A stretch of 64,000 nt of DNA from Oxalicibacterium solurbis (GCF_014635845.1 NZ_BMDP01000001.1:620001-684000), one strand, 5' to 3'; positions 28,252 through 37,920 are shown, numbered from the stretch's first letter. The notes: generated by a model from the letters alone, not told the origin. Numbers and translations are program-made.

Positions 28252-28902
28252 ATGTATCTTCCTCCGCATTTTGCGCAGACCGACATCGAAGCGTCCTACC
28301 GCCTGATCGAAGAATCACCGCTAGGCATCCTGATCACGCAATCTTCCGGCGGCATCGAGGCCAATCATCTGCCCTTCCTGCTGGACAGAACACAGGAATC
28401 CGTTCGCCTGCTTTGCCATGTGGCACGCGCCAATCCGGTATGGCAACAGATGCAGTCCGATGTCGATTGCCTGGTCATTTTCCAGGGAGCCAGCACGTAC
28501 ATTTCTCCCAGCCTCTATCCCAGCAAGAACGACACGCACCGCGTAGTGCCGACCTACAACTACGCCGCCGTCCACATAACCGGCAAGATCATCGTTCACG
28601 ACGACATGAAATGGCTGCGCGCGCAGGCTGGCCGGCTGACACAACAACTGGAAACATCGCGCGAGGTGCCATGGAAAATGGGGGGCGCGCCACACGATTT
28701 CATCAACGAGCAACTAGCCCGTATCGTCGGACTGGAAATCCGGATCGCCGGCTTACAGGCGAAATGGAAAATGAGTCAGAATCGGAGCGACGTCGATCGG
28801 CAAGGCGTCGTGACGGGCCTGCAATCTGGCGACGATCAGTCAAAAGCCGTTTCGCATATCGTGCAAAGCCTGATGGAAACGCCGCATTTCGAAACGAAAT
28901 AG
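28252..28902 (+). CDS. PaiB-family FMN-binding protein
   Basis: This 216-aa protein belongs to the PaiB/FMN-binding split-barrel family, named for a Bacillus regulator of sporulation and protease genes. It has the diagnostic MYLPPHFAQTD start, HLPFLLD, CHVARANPVWQ, GASTYISPSLYPSK and VPTYNYAAVHITGK segments. These are general family marks; a regulatory role here is not shown. ATG 28252 follows the family start. It is alone between two terminators. Confidence 0.88.
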   Translation: MYLPPHFAQTDIEASYRLIEESPLGILITQSSGGIEANHLPFLLDRTQESVRLLCHVARANPVWQQMQSDVDCLVIFQGASTYISPSLYPSKNDTHRVVPTYNYAAVHITGKIIVHDDMKWLRAQAGRLTQQLETSREVPWKMGGAPHDFINEQLARIVGLEIRIAGLQAKWKMSQNRSDVDRQGVVTGLQSGDDQSKAVSHIVQSLMETPHFETK

Positions 28903-28951
28903 ACGTGTCAACACATAGGTGGCTACCAGCTACCAACACACACCACAAACA

Positions 28952-28977
28952 AAAAGCCCGGCTGTAGCCGGGCTTTT
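28952..28977. terminator. Bidirectional terminator
   Basis: A 12-bp stem (AAAAGCCCGGCT/AGCCGGGCTTTT) lies between the convergent PaiB-like and desaturase genes. Confidence 0.88.
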
Positions 28978-28996
28978 CCATGAAACGATCGCCGGA

Positions 28997-30190
28997 TCAG
29001 GCGTAGCTGCGCAGTCGCAGCGAGAACTCACGCAGCGCCGAAATGCCTGAGGCTTCAGCACGTGCGCACCAGTCCTGCAATTGATGCAGCAGCTGGTCGC
29101 GGCTCGCATGCGAACGTTCCCACAGCGCACCGAGTTCGACACGCATCTCGTGCATCGTCTTCAACGCCTTGCTGTGTGCGAACAGTTCGGTCAACTGTGC
29201 CTTGTGCGGCTCTTCCAGCTTGGCCGGTTCGCGATGCAGCAATTTCTTGGTCGAACGCAGGAAGCCGGATTCCAGCTTGGCCTTCTCTTCGAGGTGTTCG
29301 CGTTCTTCGCGCCATGTCTTCTTCAACGATTTCGCATATTTGGCCGTCACGTCGTAACGGTTTGCGATCACCGACTGCAAGGTATTGAAGTCCAGATGCA
29401 GCTTGCCCTGTTCGAACTTCGGTTCCGGCGCCACTTTTTTAACCTTGGCCAGACCCACCGATTCCAAGATGCGGATGTACATCCAGCCGATATCGAATTC
29501 ATACCACTTCGACGACAGCTTGGCCGACGTGCCATAGGTGTGGTGGTTGTTGTGCAGCTCCTCGCCGCCGATGATGATGCCGATCGGGAAAATGTTGGTC
29601 GCGGCATCATTACATTCGTAGTTACGATAGCCCCAGTAGTGGCCGATGCCATTGATGATGCCGGCCGCCGTCAGAGGAATCCAGATCATTTGCACTGCCC
29701 ACACGGTGATACCGATGACGCCGAACATCATCACATTAAGGATCAGCATCAGCGTAACGCCGAGTGCGCTATGCTTCGTGTAGACGTTACGCTCCATCCA
29801 ATCGTCCGGCGTGCCGTGACCGTATTTTTCCAGCGTTTCCTTGTTCTTCGCTTCTTCGCGATACAGTTCTGCGCCTTCGAAAAACACTTTCTTGATGCCG
29901 CGCGTAACCGGGCTGTGCGGATCTTCCTCGGTCTCGCACTTGGCATGGTGCTTGCGGTGGATCGCGACCCACTCCTTCGTGACCATGCCGGTCGTCATCC
30001 ACAGCCAGAAGCGGAAGAAGTGCATCATCACAGGATGCAGATCCAGCCCGCGATGGGCTTGCGAACGGTGCAGGAAAATCGTAACTGCGGCGATAGTGAT
30101 GTGCGTCATCACCGCCGTGAAAATGAAAACTTCCCAGCCGCTGGCATTGGTCAAGCCGTTGGAAAAGAAATCGAGTACTGCGTCTATCAT
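28997..30190 (-). CDS. Membrane fatty acid desaturase (acyl-CoA delta-9 type)
   Basis: This 397-aa integral-membrane di-iron desaturase should introduce a cis double bond into acyl chains to tune membrane fluidity. The three His boxes are HRSQAHR (41-47), HRKHH (78-82) and HNNHH (213-217), with an extra metal His in GIGHYWG. The hydrophobic hairpins flank the boxes as usual. The ~150-residue C-terminal tail after the catalytic domain is charged and helical (Glu/Lys/Leu rich), longer than in cyanobacterial DesC but seen in beta/gammaproteobacterial members. Confidence 0.9.
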   Translation of the reverse strand: MIDAVLDFFSNGLTNASGWEVFIFTAVMTHITIAAVTIFLHRSQAHRGLDLHPVMMHFFRFWLWMTTGMVTKEWVAIHRKHHAKCETEEDPHSPVTRGIKKVFFEGAELYREEAKNKETLEKYGHGTPDDWMERNVYTKHSALGVTLMLILNVMMFGVIGITVWAVQMIWIPLTAAGIINGIGHYWGYRNYECNDAATNIFPIGIIIGGEELHNNHHTYGTSAKLSSKWYEFDIGWMYIRILESVGLAKVKKVAPEPKFEQGKLHLDFNTLQSVIANRYDVTAKYAKSLKKTWREEREHLEEKAKLESGFLRSTKKLLHREPAKLEEPHKAQLTELFAHSKALKTMHEMRVELGALWERSHASRDQLLHQLQDWCARAEASGISALREFSLRLRSYA

Positions 30191-30306
30191 TGTCTCTCCG
30201 TATCAAATGCCGAAAAACGGCATGGCGCTCAAGTGGGGTCGCCTTTTCGAAATACGAGGGGTAACCGGCGAAAAATTACCCAAAACAATGGAGAATTGTA
30301 CCGCCT

Positions 30307-31659
30307 TTAGGTCGGCAAATCGGGTTTTGCAACCACTTGTTGCACATTTAGGCGCTCTTTTACCGCAGTGTATTGCTCATCCGCCAACCTGATTTCGCGT
30401 TGCGGGAAAGGAACGTTGATCTGATGCGCCTGAAATAGTTTCCAGATTGTCCGATTGACATCTGAAAGCACGCCGCCACGTTCGCTTTCATTCACCCAGA
30501 AATTCAGCTGCAGGTTGATGCCGTCAGCACCGAATCCCATCATCAACGCCTTCGGTGCACGATCGCCATCACGGCGGATACGCGGCTGCTCCTGCGTCGC
30601 CTCTTCCAGCAGGAGCAGCGCCAGATCGATGTCGGTGCGGTAATCGACACCGACGGTTGTCGACATCAGCACCACGCTGTCCATCAGCGAAAAATTCTGC
30701 ACGGAACCGGAGACGAACAAATCGTTCGGCACCACGGCACTTGAACCGTCGCCGGTGCGCAGCACCGTATAACGCGTGTTGATCTGCGCGACGCGACCGG
30801 AAAAACGGTCGACCGACACCATGTCGCCGATCGACAGGCTGCGCTCCAGCAGGATGATGAAGCCGGACACGTAACTGCTGGCAATCTTCTGCAAGCCGAG
30901 GCCGAGGCCGACGCCCAACGCACCGCCAAAAACCGACAGCACGGTCAGGTCGATGCCAACCATCGACAGGCTGATCAACAGCGCCAGCAGCACCAGCACC
31001 GCGCGCGCCATGCGCGACAGCACCGCACGCATCGACGAATGCACGCTGTCGAGCCGCATCAGACGTTCTTCCAGCAGCGCGGAAGCCCACAGCGCGACGA
31101 TCATGGTCACGCAGACCGAGAGCGCCGCCTGAAGCGTTGTCATGATCGACACCCGGTTCGTGCCCAGCGGTATCGTCGTCTGTTCCAGGAAGACTTCCAG
31201 ATCGGGCAGCAATCCGGTGATATGCAGCGCCACGACGACCCAGACCAGCAACGCAAAGCTCTTCTCGAACAGCAGGACGAAATTGCCGACCCTGCCACCC
31301 TTGGCGAAGATACGGCGCATCACATAGAAGGACAGCCTGATCAGCGCGAACGAACCGATCAACGGGATCGCGATGCGCAGCATATCCACATTGGTAATCA
31401 GCGGCTCCAGAATCAACCTGGCGATCACGATCAGTACCAACGTCAGCAGTGGCCACAGCACGCGCGAAAAACTCGCCACGCCGAACCGGCGCACGCCCTG
31501 CTTCTCGCCATCTTCGGTAAACATGCTCCGTATCAAACGGGCCAGCAGCCAGCCGACCGCGATACATAACAGCAACGCTCCGATCTGCCAGCGCAATCCG
31601 GGATTGCCGAGATCAGTCGACAGATCGGTCCAGAAAGTCGAAAGCAGATTCGGGTTCAT
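30307..31659 (-). CDS. MscS-family mechanosensitive channel
   Basis: This 450-aa inner-membrane protein has about six membrane segments, then the MscS pore helix and beta domain: GGALGVGLGLGLQKIASSYVSGFIILLERSLSIGDMV is the characteristic Gly/Ala-rich TM3 and linker, followed by the SSAVVPNDLF segment. It is larger than MscS (286 aa) and resembles the medium-size YbdG/YnaI-like paralogues. Its start lies just after the rsmB stop on the same strand, so it is probably co-transcribed with purN and rsmB. Confidence 0.88.
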   Translation of the reverse strand: MNPNLLSTFWTDLSTDLGNPGLRWQIGALLLCIAVGWLLARLIRSMFTEDGEKQGVRRFGVASFSRVLWPLLTLVLIVIARLILEPLITNVDMLRIAIPLIGSFALIRLSFYVMRRIFAKGGRVGNFVLLFEKSFALLVWVVVALHITGLLPDLEVFLEQTTIPLGTNRVSIMTTLQAALSVCVTMIVALWASALLEERLMRLDSVHSSMRAVLSRMARAVLVLLALLISLSMVGIDLTVLSVFGGALGVGLGLGLQKIASSYVSGFIILLERSLSIGDMVSVDRFSGRVAQINTRYTVLRTGDGSSAVVPNDLFVSGSVQNFSLMDSVVLMSTTVGVDYRTDIDLALLLLEEATQEQPRIRRDGDRAPKALMMGFGADGINLQLNFWVNESERGGVLSDVNRTIWKLFQAHQINVPFPQREIRLADEQYTAVKERLNVQQVVAKPDLPT

Positions 31660-31663
31660 TGCG

Positions 31664-32926
31664 TCACGCCTTTCCCTTGCGCTCCAGCACTGCGGCAAAG
31701 AAACCATCGGTCTGGTGCTTGGTCGGCAGCAGCTTCAGGTAGTCGTCCATTTCCAGCGGAATCTTTTGTTCCGCCAGCACGTCCTTCATCGGCACCAGCG
31801 TGAAATCGTCGCGCGACGCGAGGAACTGCGCGACGATGGCTTCGTTCTCTTCGTCCAGGATGCTGCAGGTCGCATAGACCAGCCGGCCGCCCGGCTTCAC
31901 CAGACGCGCGGCGCCATTCAGGATGGACAGTTGTTTCTCGTTCAGTTCGGTCACCGCCTGCGGCGTCTGACGCCACTTGATGTCCGGATTGCGGCGCAGC
32001 GTGCCCAGCCCGCTGCATGGCGCATCGACCAGCACGCGGTCGATCTTGCCGGCCAGGCGCTTGACCTTGGCATCGTTCTCGTGCGCGATCACCACCGGAT
32101 GCACGTTCGACAGCCCGCTGCGCGCTAACCGCGGCTTCAGCTTCGCCAGCCGCTTGTCGGAAACGTCGAACGCATACAGCCGGCCGGTATTGCGCATCGC
32201 TGCGCCCAGCGACAGCGTCTTGCCGCCGGCACCGGCGCAGAAATCGACGACCATCTCGCCACGCTTGGCACCGACCAGTTGCGACAGCAACTGGCTGCCT
32301 TCATCCTGCACTTCGATCGCACCATCCTTGAACAGCGGCATGTTCTGCAGCGCCGGCTTCTTGCACACGCGAATGCCGAGTGGCGCATAAGGCGTCGGCT
32401 CGCACTGGATGGGCGCCTTTGCCAGTTCGGCGATCACGTCGTCGCGCCCGGCTTTCAACGCATTGACGCGCAAGTCCAGCGGTGCCGGCTGATTCATGCT
32501 GTGCGCCAATTCCAGCGTTGCTGCCTCGCCGTCGCGCTCGACCAGTTTGTCGAACAGCCATTGCGGCAGATTGGCGCGCAAGGTGGTAGGCAATGTTTCG
32601 CGATCGATCTGCATCACGCGTGCCAACCAGTCGGATTCTTCCTCCGCCAGTCCGCCCAGCGCTTCCGCACCGACGACCTCGGCCAGTCCCAGCAAAGCCA
32701 TGCGCCGCATCGCGGGGCCGCTGCCCGATTCCGAAAAATTGGTATAGACCGCACGGTTGCGCAGGATCGCATAGACCGCTTCGGCGATCACGCCGCGCTC
32801 GCGCGAGCCCAGCTTCGGATGACCGCGAAAATAGTAGGACAGCGTGACGTCGGCCGGGCCGGCGAATCGCAGTATCTCGCGCAGCACTTCTTCCGTGCTG
32901 CCGATGACGTAGGGAGGCAATCTCAT
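31664..32926 (-). CDS. rsmB: 16S rRNA cytosine-C5 methyltransferase, RsmB-like
   Basis: This 420-aa SAM-dependent m5C methyltransferase has an N-terminal NusB-like helical region and a C-terminal Rossmann methyltransferase. The two catalytic cysteines are in VDAPCSGLGTLRRNPDIKW and YATCSILDEEN; the SAM-binding segment is VVDFCAGAGGKTL. The N-terminal domain is divergent from E. coli RsmB, so RsmB versus another RCMT is not certain. The start MRLPPYVIGS follows the family and overlaps no neighbour. Confidence 0.87.
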   Translation of the reverse strand: MRLPPYVIGSTEEVLREILRFAGPADVTLSYYFRGHPKLGSRERGVIAEAVYAILRNRAVYTNFSESGSGPAMRRMALLGLAEVVGAEALGGLAEEESDWLARVMQIDRETLPTTLRANLPQWLFDKLVERDGEAATLELAHSMNQPAPLDLRVNALKAGRDDVIAELAKAPIQCEPTPYAPLGIRVCKKPALQNMPLFKDGAIEVQDEGSQLLSQLVGAKRGEMVVDFCAGAGGKTLSLGAAMRNTGRLYAFDVSDKRLAKLKPRLARSGLSNVHPVVIAHENDAKVKRLAGKIDRVLVDAPCSGLGTLRRNPDIKWRQTPQAVTELNEKQLSILNGAARLVKPGGRLVYATCSILDEENEAIVAQFLASRDDFTLVPMKDVLAEQKIPLEMDDYLKLLPTKHQTDGFFAAVLERKGKA

Positions 32927-32954
32927 GCAAATTCCTTGTTGACTTGTTCTGTTT

Positions 32955-33566
32955 TCATCGCGCATCGGCGATGCGGACGATGCCGTCGCGAACCGACAGC
33001 CGTCCTTCGACGAAGCAACGGATCGCGTGCGGGTAAATGATGTGTTCCTGCTCCAGTACGCGCGCTGACAACGTCTGTTCGTCATCGTCCGGCAAGACGG
33101 AAACGGCCGCTTGCGCAACGATCGGTCCATGGTCCAGCTCGGCCGTGACGAAATGCACGGTCGCACCGTGAATCTTGACGCCAGTTTCCAGCGCACGGCG
33201 ATGCGTGGCCAGGCCGGTAAAGCTCGGCAGCAGCGATGGATGAACGTTCAGCATGCGCCCTGCGTAATGCGCCACGAATCCCGCAGTCAGGATGCGCATG
33301 AATCCGGCCAGCACGACCAGATCCGGGGAAAAACTGTCAATCGTGCGCTGCAGTTCGGCATCGAATGCCTCGCGTTCCGGATAGGAGACGCTGGCGACGA
33401 CGATGGCGGGTATGCCGTGCGCCTGCGCAACCGCCAAACCCGGCGCATCCGCACGATTGCTGATGACTGCAGCGACCTGTGCCGGCCATTTTTCGTCCCG
33501 GGCGGCACGCAGGATGGCATCCATGTTGCTGCCGCGTCCGGAAATCAAAATGACGATTTTTTTCAT
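32955..33566 (-). CDS. purN: Phosphoribosylglycinamide formyltransferase
   Basis: PurN uses 10-formyl-THF to formylate GAR in purine synthesis. The 203-aa protein has the phosphate-binding start ISGRGSNMDAIL, the catalytic Asn-His pair in LNVHPSLLPSFTGLATH, and the Asp in AELDHGPIVAQ. ATG 33566 is preferred to an ATG three codons upstream because it gives the family start MKKIVILISG. rsmB follows 28 bp downstream on the same strand. Confidence 0.96.
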   Translation of the reverse strand: MKKIVILISGRGSNMDAILRAARDEKWPAQVAAVISNRADAPGLAVAQAHGIPAIVVASVSYPEREAFDAELQRTIDSFSPDLVVLAGFMRILTAGFVAHYAGRMLNVHPSLLPSFTGLATHRRALETGVKIHGATVHFVTAELDHGPIVAQAAVSVLPDDDEQTLSARVLEQEHIIYPHAIRCFVEGRLSVRDGIVRIADAR

Positions 33567-33703
33567 GGCGCGCATTGTACCGCACTGCCACCCGCCGATC
33601 CGCCGAATGCAAGCAAATATGCGGCATTCCGGCTCCCGAAGGAACGGACGAAACGGAAGGATTCGGGGAAGACAGCCACCTGCACGGCGGCCGGAAGAGA
33701 AAA

Positions 33704-34150
33704 CTACTGAAAGGAATAGAAGACGCGGAAGGCGATTTTCTTTTCAGCCCAAAATTCGGCGGCATCGCGGAACACGTCGAGCAGCGTTTCGCGCGCTTCC
33801 TTGTCGAATTTCGGCGTGTTCGGCAACTGCTCCAGCACGATCAGGAAACCGGGCTGCACACCGGCCTTGTGCGGCAGGCTGGTCAAGCAATCGGACAGTG
33901 CATCGAAATTCTTGCCAAAATGCCGTGGAAACTGGAACGCTTCCGCAATCGTGGTCAGCACCTGCTGCTTGGTTGCTGCATGAGCACAATGCGCATACAG
34001 GAAATGCTGCCCAAGCTGCGCGGCTTCGGCCTGCAGTTCGACGACGCGAAAAGCGCGAATCGATTGCACGACGTTCGACGGCACGGTTTTAAGCAAACTC
34101 ATCGATTCCTCTACCTTCAGGAAATTTTTCATCGGTGACAACAGGGCCAT
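33704..34150 (-). CDS. Barstar-family ribonuclease inhibitor
   Basis: This 148-aa protein belongs to the barstar (barnase inhibitor) family. The diagnostic helix-loop segment FPRHFGKNFDALSDCL matches the barstar region whose Asp/Glu side chains plug the RNase active site. It has no signal peptide, so it should act in the cytoplasm on any RNase that fails to be exported. ATG 34150 lies 3 nt after the stop of the RNase gene; internal in-frame ATGs (34132, 34102) are possible. Coupled RNase-inhibitor order supports the pairing. Confidence 0.88.
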   Translation of the reverse strand: MALLSPMKNFLKVEESMSLLKTVPSNVVQSIRAFRVVELQAEAAQLGQHFLYAHCAHAATKQQVLTTIAEAFQFPRHFGKNFDALSDCLTSLPHKAGVQPGFLIVLEQLPNTPKFDKEARETLLDVFRDAAEFWAEKKIAFRVFYSFQ

Positions 34151-34153
34151 ATT

Positions 34154-34528
34154 TCACTCTATGACACGTTTGAAACTTCTATAGTGATCGGCGGTGTAAT
34201 AGTATTCGCTTGGCTGTTTCTTCTCGCCGCCCGTAACAATCCTTTTGGCGCCCCGATTGCGGGCACGCGGCGTTTTAACGGTGAATTCGCGATAATACCC
34301 GCGCTTTCGCTGCGGTAAAACCTTTTCGTAGTTTCCGAATACCGCTCCGTCCTTTTCGTAAGGATAAGGACCACCCTGGCGGATAAGTGCAATCGTCCGT
34401 TGCGCCTCCGGCGGCAACTCGGTGAACGAAATAACGCCTAATTTGCCCGAATCGAAGGCAAAAACGTTAAAAGAAAGCAGTAATGTAGCGAAAAACAGCC
34501 CAAAACGTCGAATAAATTTGGTTTTCAC
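34154..34528 (-). CDS. Secreted barnase-like guanyl-specific ribonuclease
   Basis: This 124-aa protein has a signal peptide (cleavage near NVFA-FD) and a microbial ribonuclease (N1/T1/barnase) domain. The catalytic residues can be placed: E81 (YYREFTV), R96 (RGAKRIV) and H115 (YTADHYRSF). It resembles short Streptomyces/Burkholderia RNases more than Bacillus barnase. It is the first gene of a two-gene unit with the barstar-type inhibitor, 3 nt apart. Likely roles are extracellular RNA scavenging or competition; sequence alone does not decide. Confidence 0.88.
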   Translation of the reverse strand: MKTKFIRRFGLFFATLLLSFNVFAFDSGKLGVISFTELPPEAQRTIALIRQGGPYPYEKDGAVFGNYEKVLPQRKRGYYREFTVKTPRARNRGAKRIVTGGEKKQPSEYYYTADHYRSFKRVIE

Positions 34529-34642
34529 GAATGTTTTCCCGTTTTAAGGCTGTTTTACCAAATCAGCCACATTTCGGCATCGAGCGTACCGTGTTGCTGA
34601 CAACGAAGCAATAGATAAGGCCGTCAGTGAGCGAACGCAAAC

Positions 34643-35863
34643 TCAGCTTGCGGCGCGTAGCGCTGGCGCCACGACACCCTCTGGCTCTTGTGAAAAAAAG
34701 GCAAGTATTTCCGCCTTGTGCGCCAAGGCATCCTGACGGCCGAGCGCGATCAGCTCCGACGTGTAACTTTTCTCGAACAACAGATAGGATGCCAGCGCCG
34801 CACCACGCACCTCGGTAGCGCCGATGCCGGCCAGCAACATGCGCACCGGCCGCGGCAGGCTACCGATATGACGGCTGGCGATCGTATCCAGCCGTTCCGA
34901 CGGCGAAATCGACAGCATCTGGATCGGCCGCAACGGCGTACGCGCCAGTTGCTCCGGCGTCAGGAACGACAGCGTCTCGTTGATCCGGTTCAGGCGCTCG
35001 ACATCGCCGGCAATACTGTCGAGGAAAATGCTGGACATCGCATGGCCGGCAATCTGCGCCAGCGTCGGATACTGCGCATGCGCGGCAGGATCGATCGCCG
35101 GTTCCAGCAGGCGGCCGGAGCCGATCACCAGCACCTTGTCCGCACCGAGATGGATGGCCGGCGAGATCGGCGCCAGCTGACGCATCGATCCGTCGCCGAA
35201 ATATTCGCGGCGGCCGGCACAGAAAATCGGCGTCGCCGGAAAAATCAGCGGAATCGCCGACGACGCCAGCAGATGCTCAATGCCGATCTGCGCACGCACC
35301 GCGCTACGCTGCGTACGCACCCACGGTTCGATGTCGGCTTCGCTCTGATAGAAAGTGATGTGCTGGCCGGCCGTATAGGACGACGCCGTCACCGCCAGCG
35401 CATGCAGCTTGCCTTCCGCCAGCGCCTTGTCCAGCTTCGGCAGATTCAGCATGCGGTTCAGCAGATTGACCAGCGGCGTATTGTCCAGCAGGGACATCGG
35501 CGGATTCGCCCGCCATGTCCGCATCAGCCAGCCGAAAGACAGCAGCGACAGCCAGCGCGCGCCGGAGCGCAGCACGCCCAGCGAGTCGGCACGGTAGACC
35601 TGTTCCGCCGTGAAGTTTTCCCATACGTTGGCAATGCGATCCAGGCCGTTATTGAAATCGTCGGCATGACAGGCCAGCGCCGTGGCATTGATCGCGCCGG
35701 CGGAGGTGCCGCAGATAATATCGTAGGGATTGCGGTCGGGCGACCATCCTGCCTCCAGCAGAATCGCGGACACGCTTTGCAGGACGCCGATCTGGTAAGC
35801 CGCACGTGCACCGCCGCCAGTCAGGATCAATGCGATTTTTTTCCGATCTTGCATACGATCCAT
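34643..35863 (-). CDS. Patatin-like phospholipase
   Basis: This 406-aa patatin-domain lipase has the oxyanion motif TGGGARAAYQIGVL, the nucleophile elbow GTSAG (GXSXG) and a DGS in the place of the usual DGG/DGA catalytic Asp (FGDGSMRQLAP). An N-terminal signal is absent, suggesting a cytoplasmic or cell-associated acyl hydrolase. Two start ATGs (35863 and 35854) are possible. It lies 60 bp downstream of the gamma-glutamyltransferase gene on the same strand. Confidence 0.87.
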   Translation of the reverse strand: MDRMQDRKKIALILTGGGARAAYQIGVLQSVSAILLEAGWSPDRNPYDIICGTSAGAINATALACHADDFNNGLDRIANVWENFTAEQVYRADSLGVLRSGARWLSLLSFGWLMRTWRANPPMSLLDNTPLVNLLNRMLNLPKLDKALAEGKLHALAVTASSYTAGQHITFYQSEADIEPWVRTQRSAVRAQIGIEHLLASSAIPLIFPATPIFCAGRREYFGDGSMRQLAPISPAIHLGADKVLVIGSGRLLEPAIDPAAHAQYPTLAQIAGHAMSSIFLDSIAGDVERLNRINETLSFLTPEQLARTPLRPIQMLSISPSERLDTIASRHIGSLPRPVRMLLAGIGATEVRGAALASYLLFEKSYTSELIALGRQDALAHKAEILAFFSQEPEGVVAPALRAAS

Positions 35864-35924
35864 TATTAAGGCGTTTGCGGTTTCGGGCAAGCAAGCGCCC
35901 ACCTTGCCGTCCTGCAGACGGCAT

Positions 35925-37691
35925 TCAGTCGCCGCGCGCGATTCCCTCGCGGCGCGGGTCCGCACCACCGAACCAGGCATCGCCGCTTCGCGCACGCATG
36001 ATGCCATGCAAGCCCGACGTCTGGTCTTCGATCAGCACCGCATGTCCGCGTGCCTGCAAGGCGGCGATCAGCCCCGGCGATACACGCCCTTTCTCCAGTT
36101 CGGTCGGACCGTTGCGGCTACCGACATTCGGCAGATCGATTGCCCGCTGCATGTCGAGTCCCCAGTCCAGCGTGCCGATCAGCACCTTCGCCACGTAATT
36201 GACGATGGACGAACCGCCCGGCGAACCGATCGCCAGAACCAGCCGGTTCGACCGGTCGAAGACGAAGGTCGGCGCCATCGTGCTGCGCGGCCGCTTGCCG
36301 GGCTGCACGCGATTGGCGACCGGCCCCGACTCATCCTCGGCCACCGCGGAAAAATCGGTCAGCTCGTTATTCAGCAAAAAACCGTCCACCATCAACCGTG
36401 AGCCGAAAGCGTTTTCGATCGTTGTCGTCATCGCTACCGCATGGCCTTCTGCATCGACGATCGACATGTGCGACGTCGACGGCAATTCCGGCGACGCATC
36501 GTTACCCCACGCCAGTTGCCAGCCGCGCGGCACACCCGCCTCGGCGTGGCCCATCGAACGTTCACCGATCAGCGCAGCGCGCTGCGCCAGATAGGTCTTG
36601 TCCAGCAGTGGTGCGTAACTGTTGCCAGGAAGCGGAACGAAATCGGTATCGGCAACATAGCGATTTCGATCGGCATAGGCGAGGCGTCCGGCTTCGGTAA
36701 ACAGATGGGCGGCTTGCGGATTCCACGCGCCGTCGTCCGGCTTCAATGCCGAAAGATTAGTCCGTTCCAGAATACCCAACATCTGCGCCACGGCAATCCC
36801 GCCCGACGATGGCGGCGGCATGCCGCAGACCATCCAGATCCGGTAAGCGCTACAGACCGGCGCACGCACCTTCGCGCGATAACCGGCCAGATCGGCCGTC
36901 GTCATGCCACCCGGATTGGTCGGATGATGCGCGACCTTGTCCGCGATGTCCTGCGCGATGCGGCCTTCGTAGAAGGCATCGGCGCCGCCTTCGGCAATCT
37001 GCCGCAGCGTCCGTGCCAGCGCGGGATTCTTCAACAAGTGTCCGGCCGGCCATGGCTGGCCGTTGCCGTCGTAGAAATAGGCAGCCGCTGCCGCATCCTT
37101 CTTCAGGTACGGCTCTTCCTTCAACAGCATCGCCAGCCGCGGACTGACGGTAAAGCCTTCTTCCGCCAGCCGGATCGCCGGTACGAACAACGTGCTCCAC
37201 GGCAGCTTGCCGTAGCGGCGATGCGCCAGTTCCAGCATACGCAACACGCCCGGCACGCCGACCGAGCGGCCACCGACGACGGCATCGAAGAACGGCATCG
37301 GTTTGCCTGCCCCATCAAGGAACAGTTTTTCGGTAGCCGACGCAGGCGCCGTCTCGCGCCCATCGAAAGCCCGCACTCGCTTGCCGTCGAAATGCAACAG
37401 GAAGGCGCCGCCGCCGATACCGGAAGATTGCGGCTCCACCAGCGTCAGCACCATCTGCACGGCGATGGCTGCATCGACGGCCGAGCCGCCCTGCTTCAGC
37501 ATTTGGTAGCCGGCATCGACCGCCAGCGGATTGGCGGCGGCAACCATGAACTTCTTCGCGGCCCATCCCGGCTTGACGCTGTAGCCACTGCCGGCTTCCG
37601 GCGTGACCGGCAACGGTTCGCGCAGAACGGTTTCGGCCCGCACCCCAGCAAAGGCGGCACACAGGATGACGGCAACGACGAATCGGGACAT
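35925..37691 (-). CDS. ggt: Periplasmic gamma-glutamyltransferase
   Basis: Ggt hydrolyses or transfers the gamma-glutamyl group of glutathione and related peptides in the periplasm. The 588-aa proenzyme starts with a signal peptide (to about GVRA) and has the GIGGGAFLLH substrate region. Self-cleavage should occur before T406 in ELPSTSHMSIVDAEG, giving the two subunits. The PGKRPRSTMAPTFV and GSPGGSSI motifs close the active site. It is the second gamma-glutamyltransferase-superfamily gene in this window and the more canonical of the two. Confidence 0.95.
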   Translation of the reverse strand: MSRFVVAVILCAAFAGVRAETVLREPLPVTPEAGSGYSVKPGWAAKKFMVAAANPLAVDAGYQMLKQGGSAVDAAIAVQMVLTLVEPQSSGIGGGAFLLHFDGKRVRAFDGRETAPASATEKLFLDGAGKPMPFFDAVVGGRSVGVPGVLRMLELAHRRYGKLPWSTLFVPAIRLAEEGFTVSPRLAMLLKEEPYLKKDAAAAAYFYDGNGQPWPAGHLLKNPALARTLRQIAEGGADAFYEGRIAQDIADKVAHHPTNPGGMTTADLAGYRAKVRAPVCSAYRIWMVCGMPPPSSGGIAVAQMLGILERTNLSALKPDDGAWNPQAAHLFTEAGRLAYADRNRYVADTDFVPLPGNSYAPLLDKTYLAQRAALIGERSMGHAEAGVPRGWQLAWGNDASPELPSTSHMSIVDAEGHAVAMTTTIENAFGSRLMVDGFLLNNELTDFSAVAEDESGPVANRVQPGKRPRSTMAPTFVFDRSNRLVLAIGSPGGSSIVNYVAKVLIGTLDWGLDMQRAIDLPNVGSRNGPTELEKGRVSPGLIAALQARGHAVLIEDQTSGLHGIMRARSGDAWFGGADPRREGIARGD

Positions 37692-37818
37692 GCAGATGCT
37701 CCGCAGAAAGGCCAGAAGATAACCTGCAGCAGTGTAATCGCGTTGCGCCTACTCCGCAGCGCACCAGCGTATGTACATCGATGTTCAGTCCGATGCCGCC
37801 ACAAATGGCCACAAACGA

Positions 37819-37840
37819 AAAGGCAGCCGCAGCTGCCTTT
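37819..37840 (-). terminator. Terminator of hppA
   Basis: A 9-bp stem (AAAGGCAGC/GCTGCCTTT) with a 4-nt loop and a T-rich tail on the minus strand lies ~80 nt after hppA. Confidence 0.75.
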
Positions 37841-37920
37841 CCTTGCACCGTCTTCAGAAAACAGAGACAGGCAAACCCTGCTTCATTGCATGCATCTCAT
37901 TGCATGCACTTTGTTGCACT

